Part shown: positions 22,905-34,601 of the stretch, in pieces
How the letters are laid out: every line of letters begins with the position of its first letter
Numbering within the stretch: position 1 is the first letter of the stretch
Source: Rhizobium sp.
GTDB taxonomy: Bacteria; Pseudomonadota; Gammaproteobacteria; Burkholderiales; Thiobacillaceae
NCBI GenBank assembly: GCA_019459285.1
Contig: JAIBEL010000054.1
Location: forward strand, 62,001-126,000
Length of the DNA: 64,000 nt
Direction of reading: 5' to 3'
Notes under the pieces: model-generated
Seen by the model: the letters and a program-made list of their open reading frames with translations, nothing else
The model's database searches: none
What the model was told of the DNA's origin: nothing
Program-made: the position numbers and the translations under genes

Positions 22905-24409
22905 TGGCGGCTGCTAGCTCGCATCCCGTTTCCGGCCCGGCCGCATCCCCGGCTATCCACGAGACGGTGCCGCATATTCTGGAACGGCTCGGGATTGCCG
23001 TCGGCGAACTCACCAGCGACAGCCGCAAGGCCGCGCCCGGCACCGTGTTCGCCGCCTATCCCGGCGAGGCGCGCGACGGGCGCGATTTCATTGCACAAGC
23101 CGTGGCGCGGCGTGTCGATGGCGTGTTGTGGGAAGCGGACCACTACCAGTGGGATCCGGCGCTGGACATTCCCAACGCCGGCCTGGTCGGGCTGAAGACC
23201 CGTATCGGCGAAATCGCCGCGCACGTATATGGCGAGCCTTCACGCGCGCTGCACATGGTCGGCGTCACCGGCACCAACGGCAAGACCTCGGTGGCACACT
23301 GGGTCGCTCAGGCCTTCACGCAACTGGGACGCAAGGCGGCCGTTGTCGGTACCGTCGGCAACGGCTTTCCACCCGTCGGGGCCTCGCCCGGCGCGCTGAC
23401 GCCCGCGCTCAACACCACGCCCGATGCCATCGAGTTGCAGCAGCGTCTTGCGGCGTACCGACAGCAGGGCGCGGTTGCCTGTGCGATGGAAGTCTCGTCG
23501 CACGGGCTCGCACAAGGCCGCGTCAACGGCACCCGTTTCAATGTCGCCGTGCTGACCAATCTGTCGCGCGACCACCTCGATTACCACGGCAGCATGGAGA
23601 ACTATGCCGATGCCAAGGCCCGGCTGTTCAGCTGGCCCGGGCTGCAATGGGTGGTGGTCAACGTCGACGATGAATTCGGGCGGCGGCTGGAAAGCGAAAC
23701 CCGGCCCGCGCGCGTCGCCGGGTACGGATTCCAGCGCGGTGCGGTGGTAGGAGAAAAGCTACATTTGTCCCAAGCCGGCTTGCACCTGCGGGTTCATACC
23801 GACTGGGGCAACGTCGAGTTCGATGTGCCATTGCTGGGGCGTTTCAACGCAGCCAATCTGCTGGCCGTGCTCACTACCTTGCTGGTTTCGGATGTGAAAC
23901 TGGACGATGCCTGCCAGGCATTGGCCCATGTCACGCCGCCGCCGGGGCGGATGCAGACGCTTGGCGGCAATGTGCATCCACTGGTGGTCGTGGATTATGC
24001 CCACACGCCCGATGCGCTGGAAAAAGTGCTCGCCACGCTGCGTGAAATCGCCGGCGGCGGGCGCCTCATCTGCGTCTTCGGCTGCGGCGGCAATCGCGAC
24101 AAGGGCAAGCGTCCGTTGATGGGGCGGGCTACCGCCAAAGGCGCGGATGAAGTCTGGGTCACCAGCGACAACCCTCGCAACGAGGACCCGCATCAGATCA
24201 TTCAAGACATTCTCGCCGGTATGAGCGGCAAGCCGCATATCGAGCCCGATCGTGCGCGCGCCATCTTCGAGGCCATCGGCGGCGCGCATCAAGGCGATGT
24301 GGTGCTGATCGCCGGCAAAGGCCATGAGGATTACCAGGAAGTGGCGGGCGAACGCCTGCCATTCTCCGACGTGGCTGTGGCGAAGAAGGCACTGGAGGCG
24401 TGGGCATGA
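22904..24409 (+). CDS. murE: UDP-MurNAc-tripeptide synthetase MurE
   Basis: A 501-residue Mur ligase. The ATP-binding motif is VTGTNGKTSVAHWV. The carbamoylated-lysine region has YHGSMENYADAKARLF. The DNPRNEDP motif near residue 425 is the signature of meso-diaminopimelate specificity, so the cross-linking residue is DAP. VVDYAHTPDALEKVL and FGCGGNRDKGKRP are further family blocks. ATG 22904 shares a base with the ftsI stop; GTG 22901 is an alternative. murF overlaps the 3' end. Confidence 0.97.
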   Translation: MAAASSHPVSGPAASPAIHETVPHILERLGIAVGELTSDSRKAAPGTVFAAYPGEARDGRDFIAQAVARRVDGVLWEADHYQWDPALDIPNAGLVGLKTRIGEIAAHVYGEPSRALHMVGVTGTNGKTSVAHWVAQAFTQLGRKAAVVGTVGNGFPPVGASPGALTPALNTTPDAIELQQRLAAYRQQGAVACAMEVSSHGLAQGRVNGTRFNVAVLTNLSRDHLDYHGSMENYADAKARLFSWPGLQWVVVNVDDEFGRRLESETRPARVAGYGFQRGAVVGEKLHLSQAGLHLRVHTDWGNVEFDVPLLGRFNAANLLAVLTTLLVSDVKLDDACQALAHVTPPPGRMQTLGGNVHPLVVVDYAHTPDALEKVLATLREIAGGGRLICVFGCGGNRDKGKRPLMGRATAKGADEVWVTSDNPRNEDPHQIIQDILAGMSGKPHIEPDRARAIFEAIGGAHQGDVVLIAGKGHEDYQEVAGERLPFSDVAVAKKALEAWA

Positions 24410-25788
24410 TGCGTCTTTCCGAAGCCGCCGCCATGCTGGGCGTACCGTTTGCGGGCGAGGATGCCGAGGTGTTGCGCATCTCCACCGATAGCCGGACGAT
24501 CCGGTCGGGCGATCTCTTCATCGCGTTGCGCGGCGAAAAGTTCGACGGCGGCAGGTTCGCCGCCCAGGCGCTGGGGCAGGGTGCGGTCGGCGTGGTGCTC
24601 GACCAGACCCAGGCACCCGCTGTGACCGCCGCCATCCGTGTCGACGATACCCGCCTGGCATTGGGCAAGCTGGCTGCCGCCTGGCGCCGGCGCTTTGCCA
24701 TTCCGGTGGTCGCCATCACCGGCAGCAACGGCAAGACCACGGTCAAGGAAATGCTGGCGACGATACTGCGGGCGGAAGCCGGATCGGACGCCGCCGTGCT
24801 CCATACCGAAGGCAATCTCAACAACGACATCGGCTTGCCGCTGATGCTGCTGCGCCTGCGCGAGTCGCATCAATACGCCGTACTGGAAATGGGCATGAAC
24901 CATGCAGGCGAAATCGATTATCTGACGCGCCTGGCCGCGCCCGATGTGGCGGTGGTCAACAACGCCCTGTCCGCGCATATCGGTTTCCTTGGCTCGATTG
25001 AAAATATCGCACGTGCCAAAGGCGAGATATTCAATGGCCTGTCGGATGCCGGTATCGCAGTCTTCAACGCCGATGACCCGCATGCCTGGCTGTGGCGTGA
25101 AGCCAATGCACATCGCTGCGTGATCGACTTCGGCCTCAAGCAGCCGGCGGCAGTACGCGGCCACTATCAAGCCGGCGATTTCGGCTCGACGCTCACCCTC
25201 ACGCTGCCCAATGCGATCCTGGACGTCGCCCTGCAGGTGCCGGGCGAGCATAACGCGATGAATGCGCTTGCCGCTGCGGCCGTTGCATTCGCGCTCGACA
25301 TCAGTCATCGCAGCATCGTCGCCGGGCTGTCGGGATTCGGCGGCGTCAAGGGCCGTCTGCAGAAGAAGCCCGCACTGCACGGCAGCACCTTCATCGACGA
25401 CACCTACAACGCCAATCCCGATTCGGTTAAGGCCGCATTGGCCGTGCTGACGCAACAGGCCGGCAAGAAAGTGCTGGTGTTGGGCGACATGGGCGAACTG
25501 GGCAGCGACGCCGCGGCGATGCATGCAGAGATCGGACAGGCGGCACGCGAAGCCGGCGTCGACAGGCTGCTGGCGCTGGGCGAACTGACGAAGGAAACCG
25601 TCGGGGCCTTCGGCGCCGGTGCAATGCATTTCGAACGTATCCAGGAACTGCTTGCCGAACTCGAAAACGCACTCACGCCCGACACCACCGTGTTGGTGAA
25701 AGGCTCGCGTTTCATGCAGATGGAACGCGTGGTCAACAGTTTTATGGAAGACCCGGCAGCTACGCAGCCGGGGCGCGAGGAACACTGA
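24406..25788 (+). CDS. murF: UDP-MurNAc-tripeptide-D-alanyl-D-alanine ligase MurF
   Basis: A 460-residue Mur ligase. [20 protein letters not shown] is the N-terminal UDP-binding domain, [17 protein letters not shown] the ATP site, [18 protein letters not shown] and [15 protein letters not shown] the central blocks, and [12 protein letters not shown] the C-terminal domain. It adds D-Ala-D-Ala to the tripeptide. Two adjacent ATGs (24406, 24409) lie at the murE stop; the first is used. Confidence 0.97.
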   Translation: MMRLSEAAAMLGVPFAGEDAEVLRISTDSRTIRSGDLFIALRGEKFDGGRFAAQALGQGAVGVVLDQTQAPAVTAAIRVDDTRLALGKLAAAWRRRFAIPVVAITGSNGKTTVKEMLATILRAEAGSDAAVLHTEGNLNNDIGLPLMLLRLRESHQYAVLEMGMNHAGEIDYLTRLAAPDVAVVNNALSAHIGFLGSIENIARAKGEIFNGLSDAGIAVFNADDPHAWLWREANAHRCVIDFGLKQPAAVRGHYQAGDFGSTLTLTLPNAILDVALQVPGEHNAMNALAAAAVAFALDISHRSIVAGLSGFGGVKGRLQKKPALHGSTFIDDTYNANPDSVKAALAVLTQQAGKKVLVLGDMGELGSDAAAMHAEIGQAAREAGVDRLLALGELTKETVGAFGAGAMHFERIQELLAELENALTPDTTVLVKGSRFMQMERVVNSFMEDPAATQPGREEH

Positions 25789-25789
25789 C

Positions 25790-26875
25790 ATGCTCCTGTG
25801 GCTGTTTCAGCATCTGGGCCAGGACGTTCGGGCATTCAACGTCTTCAATTACCTGACGCTGCGTGCCGTGCTGGCCACGCTCACCGCGCTGACGATCTCC
25901 TTCATCGTCGGCCCGGCCGTGATCCGCAAGCTCACCGCCCTGAAAATCGGACAGTCGGTGCGTAGCGACGGCCCGCAAACCCATCTGGTCAAGGCCGGCA
26001 CGCCGACCATGGGCGGCGCGCTGATCCTCGTCTCGGTCAGCGTGACCACGCTGCTGTGGGCGGACCTGTCCAACGACTATGTCTGGGTGGCCTTGCTCAC
26101 CCTGCTGGGCTTCGGCGTCATCGGCTGGGTCGACGACTGGCGCAAGGTCGTCGAGAAGAACTCGCGCGGCCTGCCCTCGCGCTGGAAATACTTCTGGCAG
26201 TCGGTGATCGGCCTCGCGGTCGCGGCCTATCTGTGGCACAGCGCCAGCCTGCCTGCGCACACCGAACTCATCATTCCCTTTCTCAAGCACGCCACGGTCC
26301 CGCTGTCGGCAGTGGGCTTCATCGCGCTGACCTATTTCGTCATCGTCGGCTCCAGCAACGCGGTCAACCTCACCGACGGTCTCGATGGCCTGGCGATCCT
26401 GCCGACCGTGATGGTGGCATCCGCCCTGGCGATCTTTGCCTACGTCGCGGGCAACGCGGTGTTCTCGAAATACCTCGGCCTGCCGCACGTGCCCGGTGCG
26501 GGCGAGCTCGCGGTGTTCTGTTCGGCGATGGCGGGTGCGGGGCTGGCCTTCCTGTGGTTCAACGCCTATCCGGCGGAAGTCTTCATGGGCGACGTCGGTG
26601 CGCTGGCGCTGGGCGCCGCCCTCGGGGTGGTCGCCGTCATCGTAAGGCAGGAGATCATCCTCTTCATCATGTGCGGCGTGTTCGTGGTGGAAACCCTGTC
26701 GGTCATGGTGCAGGTCGCCTCGTTCAAGCTCACCGGCAAACGCGTGTTCCGCATGGCGCCGATTCATCACCACTACGAACTGAAGGGCTGGAAGGAAAAT
26801 CAGGTCGTCGTGCGATTCTGGATCATCAGCATGATGCTGGTGCTGATCGGCCTGTCGAGCCTGAAGCTGAGATGA
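25790..26875 (+). CDS. mraY: Phospho-MurNAc-pentapeptide translocase MraY
   Basis: A 361-residue polytopic inner-membrane enzyme (ten hydrophobic segments) that makes lipid I. Family motifs: GTPTMGG, the Mg-binding aspartates in [24 protein letters not shown], and HHHYELKGW near the C-terminus. It follows murF after one base and overlaps murD by four. Confidence 0.97.
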   Translation: MLLWLFQHLGQDVRAFNVFNYLTLRAVLATLTALTISFIVGPAVIRKLTALKIGQSVRSDGPQTHLVKAGTPTMGGALILVSVSVTTLLWADLSNDYVWVALLTLLGFGVIGWVDDWRKVVEKNSRGLPSRWKYFWQSVIGLAVAAYLWHSASLPAHTELIIPFLKHATVPLSAVGFIALTYFVIVGSSNAVNLTDGLDGLAILPTVMVASALAIFAYVAGNAVFSKYLGLPHVPGAGELAVFCSAMAGAGLAFLWFNAYPAEVFMGDVGALALGAALGVVAVIVRQEIILFIMCGVFVVETLSVMVQVASFKLTGKRVFRMAPIHHHYELKGWKENQVVVRFWIISMMLVLIGLSSLKLR

Positions 26876-28296
26876 ACTACGACAGCCTGAACCTTTCCGG
26901 CAAGCAGGTCCTGGTGCTCGGCCTCGGCGACACCGGGCTGTCATGCACCCGCTGGCTGTCGGCGCGCGGCGCCCAGGTGAGCGTGGCCGACAGCCGCGCG
27001 ACGCCGCCGCATGCTGCGCGCCTGGCGGAATGGCTGCCGCAGGTGCCACTCTTCACCGGTCCGTTCGACGATGCCCGTCTACAGGCGGCCGACATGCTGG
27101 TGCTCAGCCCGGGCGTGCCGCTGGCCGAACCGGCTGTCGCGCGTGCCCTTGCTGCAGGCGTCGAGGTAGTGGGTGATGTGGAACTGTTCGCCCGCGCGAT
27201 CCATGCACTCAACACCGAGCGTGCCGCGTCGACCGATTCAAGCGGCCCGATGCGGGTGATCGCCATCACCGGCAGCAATGGCAAGAGCACCGTCACCTCG
27301 ATGTGCGGCGACATGTGTCGCACGGCAGGGCTGACCACGTGCGTGGCCGGCAATATCGGCCTGCCGGTGCTGGATGCGCTGGTCGAAATCGAACAGGGCA
27401 TCGCCCCTGCGCCCCAGGTGTGGGTGCTGGAATTGTCGAGCTTCCAGCTTGAGACGACCACCAGCCTCAACGCCGATGCCGCCACGGTGCTCAACGTGTC
27501 GGAAGACCACATGGATCGCTATCCCGACATGAACGCTTACGCAGCCGCCAAGGCACGCATCTATGGCGGCGACGGCGTGCAGGTAGTGAACCGCGACGAT
27601 GCACGCAGTCTCGCCATGGCACGCTCCGGCCGCCACGTGGTGAGCTTCGGCCTGGATCGCTGTCCGAAGGGCGAGAATTTCGGTTTGTGCGAGGACGAAC
27701 TCTGCTTGGGCGGGGACATGCTGATGCCTTTGTCCGCGCTGCCGGTGGCCGGCCTGCACAACGCGGCCAATGCCCTGGCAGCTCTGGCGCTGACCCGCGC
27801 GCTGGATTTGCCGATGGAGGCCTTGTTGCGCGGCCTGTTGCATTTCAAGGGGCTGCCGCACCGGGTGGAAAAAATCGCCGAGATCGAGGGCGTGACCTAC
27901 TACGACGATTCGAAAGGCACCAATGTCGGCGCCACCGAGGCCGCGCTCTATGGCATGGGCAATCGCAAGGCGGTTGTGATCCTGGGGGGCGACGGCAAGG
28001 GGCAGGATTTCAGTCCGCTCAAGGCAGCAGTGGAAGCCAATGCCCGAGCCGTGGTGCTGATCGGACGCGACGCACAACTGATCGATGCCGCCATCGCAGG
28101 CTGTGGCGTCGACGTGTATGCGGCCACCAGCCTTGCCGATGCAGTGGGCCAGGCGCAGCGTCTCGCCCATCCCGGCGATGCCGTCCTGCTGTCGCCCGCC
28201 TGCGCCAGCTTCGACATGTTCCGCAACTACGTTCATCGCGCCGAAGTGTTTGTCGCTGCCGTGAACAAGCTGGCGGCTGAACGGGCGGCGAACTGA
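26872..28296 (+). CDS. murD: UDP-MurNAc-L-alanine:D-glutamate ligase MurD
   Basis: A 474-residue Mur ligase. [17 protein letters not shown] is the N-terminal Rossmann motif, [16 protein letters not shown] the ATP site, [23 protein letters not shown] and [13 protein letters not shown] the remaining family blocks. It adds D-glutamate to UDP-MurNAc-Ala. ATG 26872 overlaps the mraY stop. Confidence 0.96.
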   Translation: MNYDSLNLSGKQVLVLGLGDTGLSCTRWLSARGAQVSVADSRATPPHAARLAEWLPQVPLFTGPFDDARLQAADMLVLSPGVPLAEPAVARALAAGVEVVGDVELFARAIHALNTERAASTDSSGPMRVIAITGSNGKSTVTSMCGDMCRTAGLTTCVAGNIGLPVLDALVEIEQGIAPAPQVWVLELSSFQLETTTSLNADAATVLNVSEDHMDRYPDMNAYAAAKARIYGGDGVQVVNRDDARSLAMARSGRHVVSFGLDRCPKGENFGLCEDELCLGGDMLMPLSALPVAGLHNAANALAALALTRALDLPMEALLRGLLHFKGLPHRVEKIAEIEGVTYYDDSKGTNVGATEAALYGMGNRKAVVILGGDGKGQDFSPLKAAVEANARAVVLIGRDAQLIDAAIAGCGVDVYAATSLADAVGQAQRLAHPGDAVLLSPACASFDMFRNYVHRAEVFVAAVNKLAAERAAN

Positions 28297-29453
28297 TGCT
28301 CTACGCCGCGCGCGCGCCCAAACCCAGTGCCGAGCTCGATTTCAGCCTGTTGTGGCTGGCCATGGGCCTGTTGGCGATCGGCCTGGTGATGGTCTACTCC
28401 GCGTCGATCGCGATCGCCGAGGCTGCCCGCTACACCCACCACAACGGCGAGTACTACTTGATACGGCAGGGGGTCTTCATCGCCATGGGCGTCGGGGTCG
28501 GCATGGCCGCGTTCCGGGTGCCGATGCGGGTGTGGCAGCAGGCCGCGCCCTATCTCTTTCTTGCCGGCCTGCTGTTGCTGGTGGTCGTGCTGATTCCGCA
28601 TATCGGTCGTGAGGTCAACGGCAGCCGCCGCTGGATTCCGCTCGGCTTTGCCAACCTGCAGCCCTCGGAACTGATGAAGTTCCTTGCCGTGCTGTATGCC
28701 GCCGACTACACCACGCGCAAGGCTGCCTTCATGCATGATTTCAAGAAGGGTTTCCTGCCGATGGCCGCGGTGATGATGCTGGCCGGCGCCCTGCTGCTGC
28801 GCGAGCCGGATTTTGGTGCCTTCGTCGTCATCGTGTCGATCGCCATGGGCATTCTGTTTCTCGGCGGCCTCAACTGGAAAGTGTTTGCGGGGCTGGTGGT
28901 GGTGCTGCTGATCGGCTTCGTCCTGCTGATCCTGACGTCACCGTACCGGCTGCAGCGCGTGCTCGGTTTCATGGATCCATTCGCCGATCCGTATGGCAAG
29001 GGTTATCAGCTGTCGCATGCGCTGATCGCTTTCGGCCGCGGCGAATGGCTCGGCCTGGGTTTGGGTGGCAGTATCGAAAAACTGTTCTATCTGCCTGAAG
29101 CGCACACCGATTTCCTGATGGCGGTGATCGCCGAGGAATTCGGTTTCGTCGGGGTGGTCGTGGTGATCGCCCTGTTCGCCTGGCTCATCGTCAAGGCCTT
29201 CGTGATAGGCCACCGTGCCGCCCAGCTCGAGCGCAACTTCTGCGCACTGGTGGCACAAGGCATCGGGATCTGGATCGGCGTGCAGGCGCTCATCAACATG
29301 GGCGTGAACGTCGGCCTCCTGCCAACCAAGGGCCTCACCCTGCCTTTCCTGTCGTTCGGCGGCAGCGGCATCATCGCCAACTGCCTGGCGGTTGCCATCC
29401 TGTTGCGCATCGACTGGGAACACCGGCAGATGATGCGGGGGAAAACCTTCTGA
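28296..29453 (+). CDS. ftsW: Septal peptidoglycan glycosyltransferase FtsW
   Basis: A 385-residue SEDS-family protein with about ten membrane segments. [32 protein letters not shown] and the end [10 protein letters not shown] are characteristic, the last motif being the SEDS signature. It polymerises lipid II at the septum in partnership with FtsI, encoded four genes earlier. It shares one base with each neighbour. Confidence 0.96.
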   Translation: MLYAARAPKPSAELDFSLLWLAMGLLAIGLVMVYSASIAIAEAARYTHHNGEYYLIRQGVFIAMGVGVGMAAFRVPMRVWQQAAPYLFLAGLLLLVVVLIPHIGREVNGSRRWIPLGFANLQPSELMKFLAVLYAADYTTRKAAFMHDFKKGFLPMAAVMMLAGALLLREPDFGAFVVIVSIAMGILFLGGLNWKVFAGLVVVLLIGFVLLILTSPYRLQRVLGFMDPFADPYGKGYQLSHALIAFGRGEWLGLGLGGSIEKLFYLPEAHTDFLMAVIAEEFGFVGVVVVIALFAWLIVKAFVIGHRAAQLERNFCALVAQGIGIWIGVQALINMGVNVGLLPTKGLTLPFLSFGGSGIIANCLAVAILLRIDWEHRQMMRGKTF

Positions 29454-30544
29454 TGGCCGCCCTGAACCGTACGCTCATGGTCATGGCCGGCGGCACCGGC
29501 GGCCACGTCTACCCGGCGCTTGCGGTGGCCGACGCGTTGCGCGCGCGCGGCTGGGAGGTATTCTGGCTCGGCACGCGTGCCGGGCTGGAAGCGCGCGTGG
29601 TGCCGGCGGCGGGCATCGACATGGTGTGGATCAGCATGGGCGGCGTGCGTGGCAAGGGCGTGCTGAAAAAGCTGCTGTTGCCGGCCACCCTGCTGGTCGC
29701 CTTCTGGCAGAGCCTCGTCGCCATCCTCAAGCGCCGCCCCGATGTCGTGCTCGGCATGGGCGGTTATACCGCCTTCCCCGGCGGCATGATGGCGAGCCTG
29801 CTCAACAAACCGCTGGTCATCCACGAACAGAATTCGATCGGCGGCCTCACCAACCGGGTGCTGGCGTGTCTTGCCGACCGCGTATTGACGGCCTTTCCCA
29901 AGGTGTTCACCCATGCGCACGACAAACCGATTCCATGTCGTCGTGTGACGACCGAATGGATAGGTAATCCGGTGCGCACCGACATTGCCGCCGCCACGCC
30001 GATGGCGCACAGCGGACCGCTGCGTCTGCTGGTGGTCGGTGGCAGCCTCGGCGCGCAGGCCCTGAATGAACGGGTCCCGCAGGCACTGGCCCTGCTACCT
30101 GCGGACAAGCGTCCGCAGGTCGTCCATCAGTCCGGTCGTCAGCACCTGGATGCGCTGCGTGCGAATTATGCAGCCGCCGGCGTCGAGGCCGAGGTGCGCG
30201 ATTACATCGAGGACATGGCCGCCGCCTATCGCGATTGCGATTTCGCGATCTGCCGCGCTGGCGCGATGACCGTCGCCGAACTGGCCTGTGCCGGTGTGCC
30301 GGCGGTGCTGGTGCCTTTCCCCTTTGCGGTGGACGACCACCAGACCGGCAACGCCGAGTTCCTGTCCGATGCCGGCGCAGCCTGGCTGATGCAACAAAAG
30401 GACCTGAGTGCGGAAAAACTGGCCGCACTGATCGGAAACCTCGACCGTGCCTCGCTCGCTGTCATGTCGGACAGGGCCCGGCAACTGGCCAAGCCTGATG
30501 CGACAAAACGTGTTGCCGATATCTGCGAGGCACTTGCCAAATGA
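29453..30544 (+). CDS. murG: UDP-GlcNAc:lipid I N-acetylglucosaminyltransferase MurG
   Basis: A 363-residue GT28 enzyme. [19 protein letters not shown] is the glycine-rich N-terminal loop; [27 protein letters not shown] and the UDP-GlcNAc pocket [22 protein letters not shown] follow. It converts lipid I to lipid II at the cytoplasmic face. TGATG overlap with ftsW and ATGA overlap with murC. Confidence 0.97.
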   Translation: MAALNRTLMVMAGGTGGHVYPALAVADALRARGWEVFWLGTRAGLEARVVPAAGIDMVWISMGGVRGKGVLKKLLLPATLLVAFWQSLVAILKRRPDVVLGMGGYTAFPGGMMASLLNKPLVIHEQNSIGGLTNRVLACLADRVLTAFPKVFTHAHDKPIPCRRVTTEWIGNPVRTDIAAATPMAHSGPLRLLVVGGSLGAQALNERVPQALALLPADKRPQVVHQSGRQHLDALRANYAAAGVEAEVRDYIEDMAAAYRDCDFAICRAGAMTVAELACAGVPAVLVPFPFAVDDHQTGNAEFLSDAGAAWLMQQKDLSAEKLAALIGNLDRASLAVMSDRARQLAKPDATKRVADICEALAK

Positions 30545-31950
30545 AACACGCTGTCAAACACATCCATTTCGTGGGCATCGGTGGAGTTGGCATGAGCGGT
30601 ATCGCCGAAGTGCTGCTGAACCTGGGTTATAGCGTGTCGGGCTCGGACCTGGCCGACAATGCAGTAACGCAGCGGCTGGCCGGCCTGGGCGCGCGCATCC
30701 ATCGCGGCCATGCGGCGGAGAATATTGTCGACGCCGATGCCGTCGTCACCTCGACCGCAGTACAGGAAGACAATCCCGAGGTCATCGCCGCGCGCGAGAA
30801 AAAGATTCCCATCGTGCCGCGCGCATTGATGCTGGCCGAACTGATGCGGCTGCAGCGCGGCATTGCGATCGCCGGCACGCACGGCAAGACCACGACCACC
30901 AGCCTGGTCGCCAGCATCCTCGGCGAAGCCGGCATGGACCCGACCTACGTCATCGGCGGCAAGCTCACGGCCGCCGGCACCAACGCGCGACTCGGCCAGG
31001 GCGACTTCCTGGTGGCCGAGGCCGACGAGTCCGACGCGTCCTTCCTCTATCTGACGCCGGTGATCGCGATCGTCACCAACATCGACGCCGATCACATGGA
31101 TACCTATGGCCATGATTTCGAGCGCCTGAAAACAGCCTTCGTCGATTTTTGCCAGCGGCTTCCCTTCTACGGCATGGCCGTGCTGTGTATCGACGACCCG
31201 CACGTGCGCGAGATCCTGCCGCGAATCACCAAGCCGATCACCACCTACGGGTTCGACGAGGCGGCGCAGGTGCGTGCGGTCAATCCGCGCTTCGAGCGGG
31301 GCCAGATGCGTTTCACGGTCAAGCGCGAGGGCATGGCCGATCTCGACGTGATGCTGAACCACCCGGGCATGCACAACGTGCTGAATGCGCTGGCGGCGAT
31401 TGCCGTGGCGAGCGAAGTCGGTGCCGACGATGCCGCCATCGTCAAGGCGCTTGCCGAGTTCCATGGCGTGGGTCGCCGCTTCCAGCGCTACGGTGAGTTG
31501 TCCGCGAAGGGCGGCGGGAAGTATTGCCTGATCGACGACTACGGCCATCACCCGGTCGAGATGGCCGCCACGCTCGCCGCAGCGCGTGGCGCCTTTCCCG
31601 GCCGGCGCCTGGTGCTGGTGTTCCAGCCGCATCGTTTCACGCGCACGCGCGACTGCTTCGAGGATTTCGTGAAAGTCCTGTCGGAAACCGACGTACTGGT
31701 GTTGACCGAGGTGTATCCGGCCGGCGAGGCCCCCATCGTGGCGGCCGACGGCCGTGCGCTGGCGCGCGCTGTGCGCGTGGCAGGCAAGGTCGAGCCGGTG
31801 TTCGTGGAAAACGTGACCGATGTGCCTGCCACGGTGCGCGATCTCGCGCAGGCGGGCGACGTGGTGCTGGTGATGGGAGCCGGCAGTATCGGCCAGGTGG
31901 CGCCCGCACTGGGTTCGGAATCCGCAGGGAGGACAAACCATGCGGCATGA
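30541..31950 (+). CDS. murC: UDP-N-acetylmuramate:L-alanine ligase MurC
   Basis: A 469-residue Mur ligase. [18 protein letters not shown] is the N-terminal signature, [16 protein letters not shown] the ATP site, [27 protein letters not shown] and [14 protein letters not shown] the further blocks. It adds the first residue, L-alanine. The 3' end overlaps murB by 11 bases. Confidence 0.97.
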   Translation: MKHAVKHIHFVGIGGVGMSGIAEVLLNLGYSVSGSDLADNAVTQRLAGLGARIHRGHAAENIVDADAVVTSTAVQEDNPEVIAAREKKIPIVPRALMLAELMRLQRGIAIAGTHGKTTTTSLVASILGEAGMDPTYVIGGKLTAAGTNARLGQGDFLVAEADESDASFLYLTPVIAIVTNIDADHMDTYGHDFERLKTAFVDFCQRLPFYGMAVLCIDDPHVREILPRITKPITTYGFDEAAQVRAVNPRFERGQMRFTVKREGMADLDVMLNHPGMHNVLNALAAIAVASEVGADDAAIVKALAEFHGVGRRFQRYGELSAKGGGKYCLIDDYGHHPVEMAATLAAARGAFPGRRLVLVFQPHRFTRTRDCFEDFVKVLSETDVLVLTEVYPAGEAPIVAADGRALARAVRVAGKVEPVFVENVTDVPATVRDLAQAGDVVLVMGAGSIGQVAPALGSESAGRTNHAA

Positions 31951-32914
31951 CTATCGCATGAGCGAAGTCGACATGGCGGGCGGGGGCGCGCCGGTCCTGC
32001 GCGGACACTTCCTCTACAACGAACCGATGAAGAAGCATGTGTCGTGGCGCGCAGGCGGTGCCGCGCAACGCGTCTACATTCCGGCCGACCTTGAGGATCT
32101 GACCTGGCTGATCCGCTCGGTCCCGGCGCACGAAAGCGTCCACATGGTGGGCTTGGGCAGCAATCTGCTCGTACGTGACGGCGGGGTCGCCGGCGTGGTG
32201 ATCCTGTTGCACGGCGTGCTGAAAAAACTGGCTATCGAAAGCCGTACGCATGGATTGCCGCCGGCGCCGGCGGATGTCGACACAGCCTTGGTATATGCCC
32301 AGGCAGGCGTCGCCTCGCCCAAGCTGGCGCGTTTTGCCGCCAACCACGATCTCGTCGGCGGCGAGTTCTGGGCCGGCATTCCCGGCACCGTTGGCGGTGC
32401 CATCGCGATGAACGCGGGCTGCTACGGCAGCGAAACCTGGGACAAGCTGGTGCAGGTACAAACCCTGGATCGCGAGGGCCAGTTGAACGAACGGTTGCCG
32501 GATGAATATGTGACCGGCTACCGCCATGTCGCGCTGAAGCTTCCGCATCAGGAATGGTTCATCGGCGGCTGGTTCCGCCTGGCACGTGGCGATGGCGCGG
32601 CCTCGCGCGAAACCATCAAGGACTTGCTGAAAAAACGTATTGCCTCGCAGCCGCTGAATCTGCCCAACGCCGGTTCGGTGTTCCGCAATCCCCCTGGCGA
32701 CTATGCGGCCCGGCTGGTCGAGACCTGTGGCCTCAAGGGTTTCAGGATCGGGGGGGCGCAGGTGTCGACCAAGCATGCCAACTTCATCGTCAATACAGGC
32801 AACGCCACGGCGGCCGACATCGAGCGACTGATCGAGCATGTGGAAGAGACCGTGGAGACACGTACCAATGTGCGATTGATCCGCGAAGTGAGAATTATTG
32901 GAGAACGTCAGTGA
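31940..32914 (+). CDS. murB: UDP-N-acetylenolpyruvoylglucosamine reductase MurB
   Basis: A 324-residue FAD enzyme. [19 protein letters not shown] is the FAD-binding start, [19 protein letters not shown] the phosphate loop, and [28 protein letters not shown]-type [12 protein letters not shown], and [20 protein letters not shown] follow, as in type I/II short MurB proteins. GGAGG lies eight bases before ATG 31940. The unusually long (~30 residue) N-terminal extension before the FAD domain is not conserved, so a later start at [11 protein letters not shown] is possible. Confidence 0.95.
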   Translation: MRHDYRMSEVDMAGGGAPVLRGHFLYNEPMKKHVSWRAGGAAQRVYIPADLEDLTWLIRSVPAHESVHMVGLGSNLLVRDGGVAGVVILLHGVLKKLAIESRTHGLPPAPADVDTALVYAQAGVASPKLARFAANHDLVGGEFWAGIPGTVGGAIAMNAGCYGSETWDKLVQVQTLDREGQLNERLPDEYVTGYRHVALKLPHQEWFIGGWFRLARGDGAASRETIKDLLKKRIASQPLNLPNAGSVFRNPPGDYAARLVETCGLKGFRIGGAQVSTKHANFIVNTGNATAADIERLIEHVEETVETRTNVRLIREVRIIGERQ

Positions 32915-33840
32915 GCACGATCGAATCGGCGAAGGCATTCGGAAAAGTCGCCGTGATGCTGGGCGGCACGTCGGCGGAGCGGCCGGTATCGCTCAATAGC
33001 GGCGCAGCGGTGCTGGCCGCGCTGACCCGGCAGGGCGTTGATGCGCACGCGTTCGACCCGGCGAACCGCAATCTTGGGGATCTCATCACGGGCGAGTTCG
33101 ACCGGGTCTTCATTGCGTTGCATGGACGCTACGGCGAGGACGGGTGCATGCAGGGCGCACTCGAGCTGTTGGGCATTCCCTATACCGGCAGCGGCGTGAT
33201 GGCGTCGGCCATCGGCATGGACAAGTGGCGCACCAAGCTGCTGTGGCGTGCCGCCGGGCTGCCGACGGCGGACTGGGACATCCTCACCGCCGCCAGCGAT
33301 TTTGCCGCGGCGGAAAAGAAGCTGGGCCTGCCCATTTTCGTGAAGCCCGCCCGCGAGGGATCGAGCATCGGCATGAGCAAGGTGACCGAGCCCGGCACGC
33401 TGAAGGCCGCCTACGAGACCGCCGCCGAGCACGACACCTTGGTGCTGGCCGAAAAGTTCATCGACGGCGCCGAATTCACCGCCGGCATTCTCGGCGAGGC
33501 CGCCTTGCCGTTGATCCGGCTGGAGCCTGCGAAAGACAAGGCCTTCTACGATTTCGAGGCCAAATACCTGCGCAACGACACCCAATACCACTGCCCGGCA
33601 GGACTCCCGGAGGCACAGGAAATGGCGTTGCGGAAGTTGGCGCTCGACGCTTTCCGCCTGGTCGGCGGGCGCGGCTGGGGGCGGGTCGACGTCATGCTGG
33701 ACAGTCTCGGCAATCCCTACCTGCTGGAAGTGAACACCTCGCCCGGTATGACCGACCACAGCCTGGTGCCGATGGCCGCGCGCGTTGCCGGGCTGGATTT
33801 TGACGCTTTGTGCATGCAGATCCTGGAGCAGACGCTGTGA
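32911..33840 (+). CDS. ddl: D-alanine-D-alanine ligase
   Basis: A 309-residue ATP-grasp enzyme, DdlB size. [69 protein letters not shown] and [19 protein letters not shown] are the family motifs. It supplies the dipeptide used by MurF. GTG 32911 overlaps the murB stop (GTGA) and is preceded by GGAGAA. Confidence 0.97.
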   Translation: MSTIESAKAFGKVAVMLGGTSAERPVSLNSGAAVLAALTRQGVDAHAFDPANRNLGDLITGEFDRVFIALHGRYGEDGCMQGALELLGIPYTGSGVMASAIGMDKWRTKLLWRAAGLPTADWDILTAASDFAAAEKKLGLPIFVKPAREGSSIGMSKVTEPGTLKAAYETAAEHDTLVLAEKFIDGAEFTAGILGEAALPLIRLEPAKDKAFYDFEAKYLRNDTQYHCPAGLPEAQEMALRKLALDAFRLVGGRGWGRVDVMLDSLGNPYLLEVNTSPGMTDHSLVPMAARVAGLDFDALCMQILEQTL

Positions 33841-34601
33841 CGTCGCCGGAACTCGCCGCCCATCCCCTGTCGCAGGTCGCCCGTGTGCTGACCTGGGGCG
33901 CGCTCGGGCTGCTGGCCTATGGCACGGCCAGCTGGGTGGCGGCGCAGCCGTGGTTCGCCCTGCACACCATCGAGGTGAAAACGCCGGTCGCGCACGTCAC
34001 CGAGGCGCAGATCCGCTTGGTGGCCGAGCGTCAGATACGCGGGACCTTCTTCACCGTCGATCTCGAGCATGTGCGCAACAGCCTGGAAAAACTGCCCTGG
34101 GTGCGCGAAGCGCGCGTGGAGCGCCGCTGGCCCGACACCCTGGTGGTCTCGCTCACCGAGCATGTGCCGTTCGCCCGCTGGAACGACGACGCCCTCGTGA
34201 GCGAGACCGGCGAAGTGTTTGGCGCGGCCGTGTCCACCAAGCTGCCGCGTCTGGTCGGCCCCGATGGCAGCAGCACCGAGGTGGTCGCGACCTATCGTCG
34301 CTATCAGGCGGCACTGGCTCCCCTGGGCATGACGATAGACGAATTGCGGCTGTCGCCGCGCCGCGCCTGGCGCATGCGCCTCGACAACGGCATGCAGCTG
34401 GCGCTTGGCCGGATGCAGACCGACAAGCGGCTGGCGCGTTTCGTCGCCCTGTATCCGCGTCTGTTCGGCCAGCAGCCGGCAAGGGATGGACAGGTTGCGG
34501 CTGTCTCCCCCGCTCCGCTGATGGTCGACCTGCGCTACACCGACGGCTTCGCCGTGCGCATGCCGAACGGCGTAACCCCTTTCAAATCGAGTGAAACATG
34601 A
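33837..34601 (+). CDS. ftsQ: Cell division protein FtsQ
   Basis: A 254-residue bitopic division protein. One membrane helix ([20 protein letters not shown]) precedes a POTRA domain ([20 protein letters not shown], then [20 protein letters not shown]) and the FtsQ/DivIB domain. GTG 33837 is preferred: it overlaps the ddl stop (GTGA) and has GGAG 8 bases upstream. An earlier GTG at 33810 would lie inside ddl. Confidence 0.94.
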   Translation: MTSPELAAHPLSQVARVLTWGALGLLAYGTASWVAAQPWFALHTIEVKTPVAHVTEAQIRLVAERQIRGTFFTVDLEHVRNSLEKLPWVREARVERRWPDTLVVSLTEHVPFARWNDDALVSETGEVFGAAVSTKLPRLVGPDGSSTEVVATYRRYQAALAPLGMTIDELRLSPRRAWRMRLDNGMQLALGRMQTDKRLARFVALYPRLFGQQPARDGQVAAVSPAPLMVDLRYTDGFAVRMPNGVTPFKSSET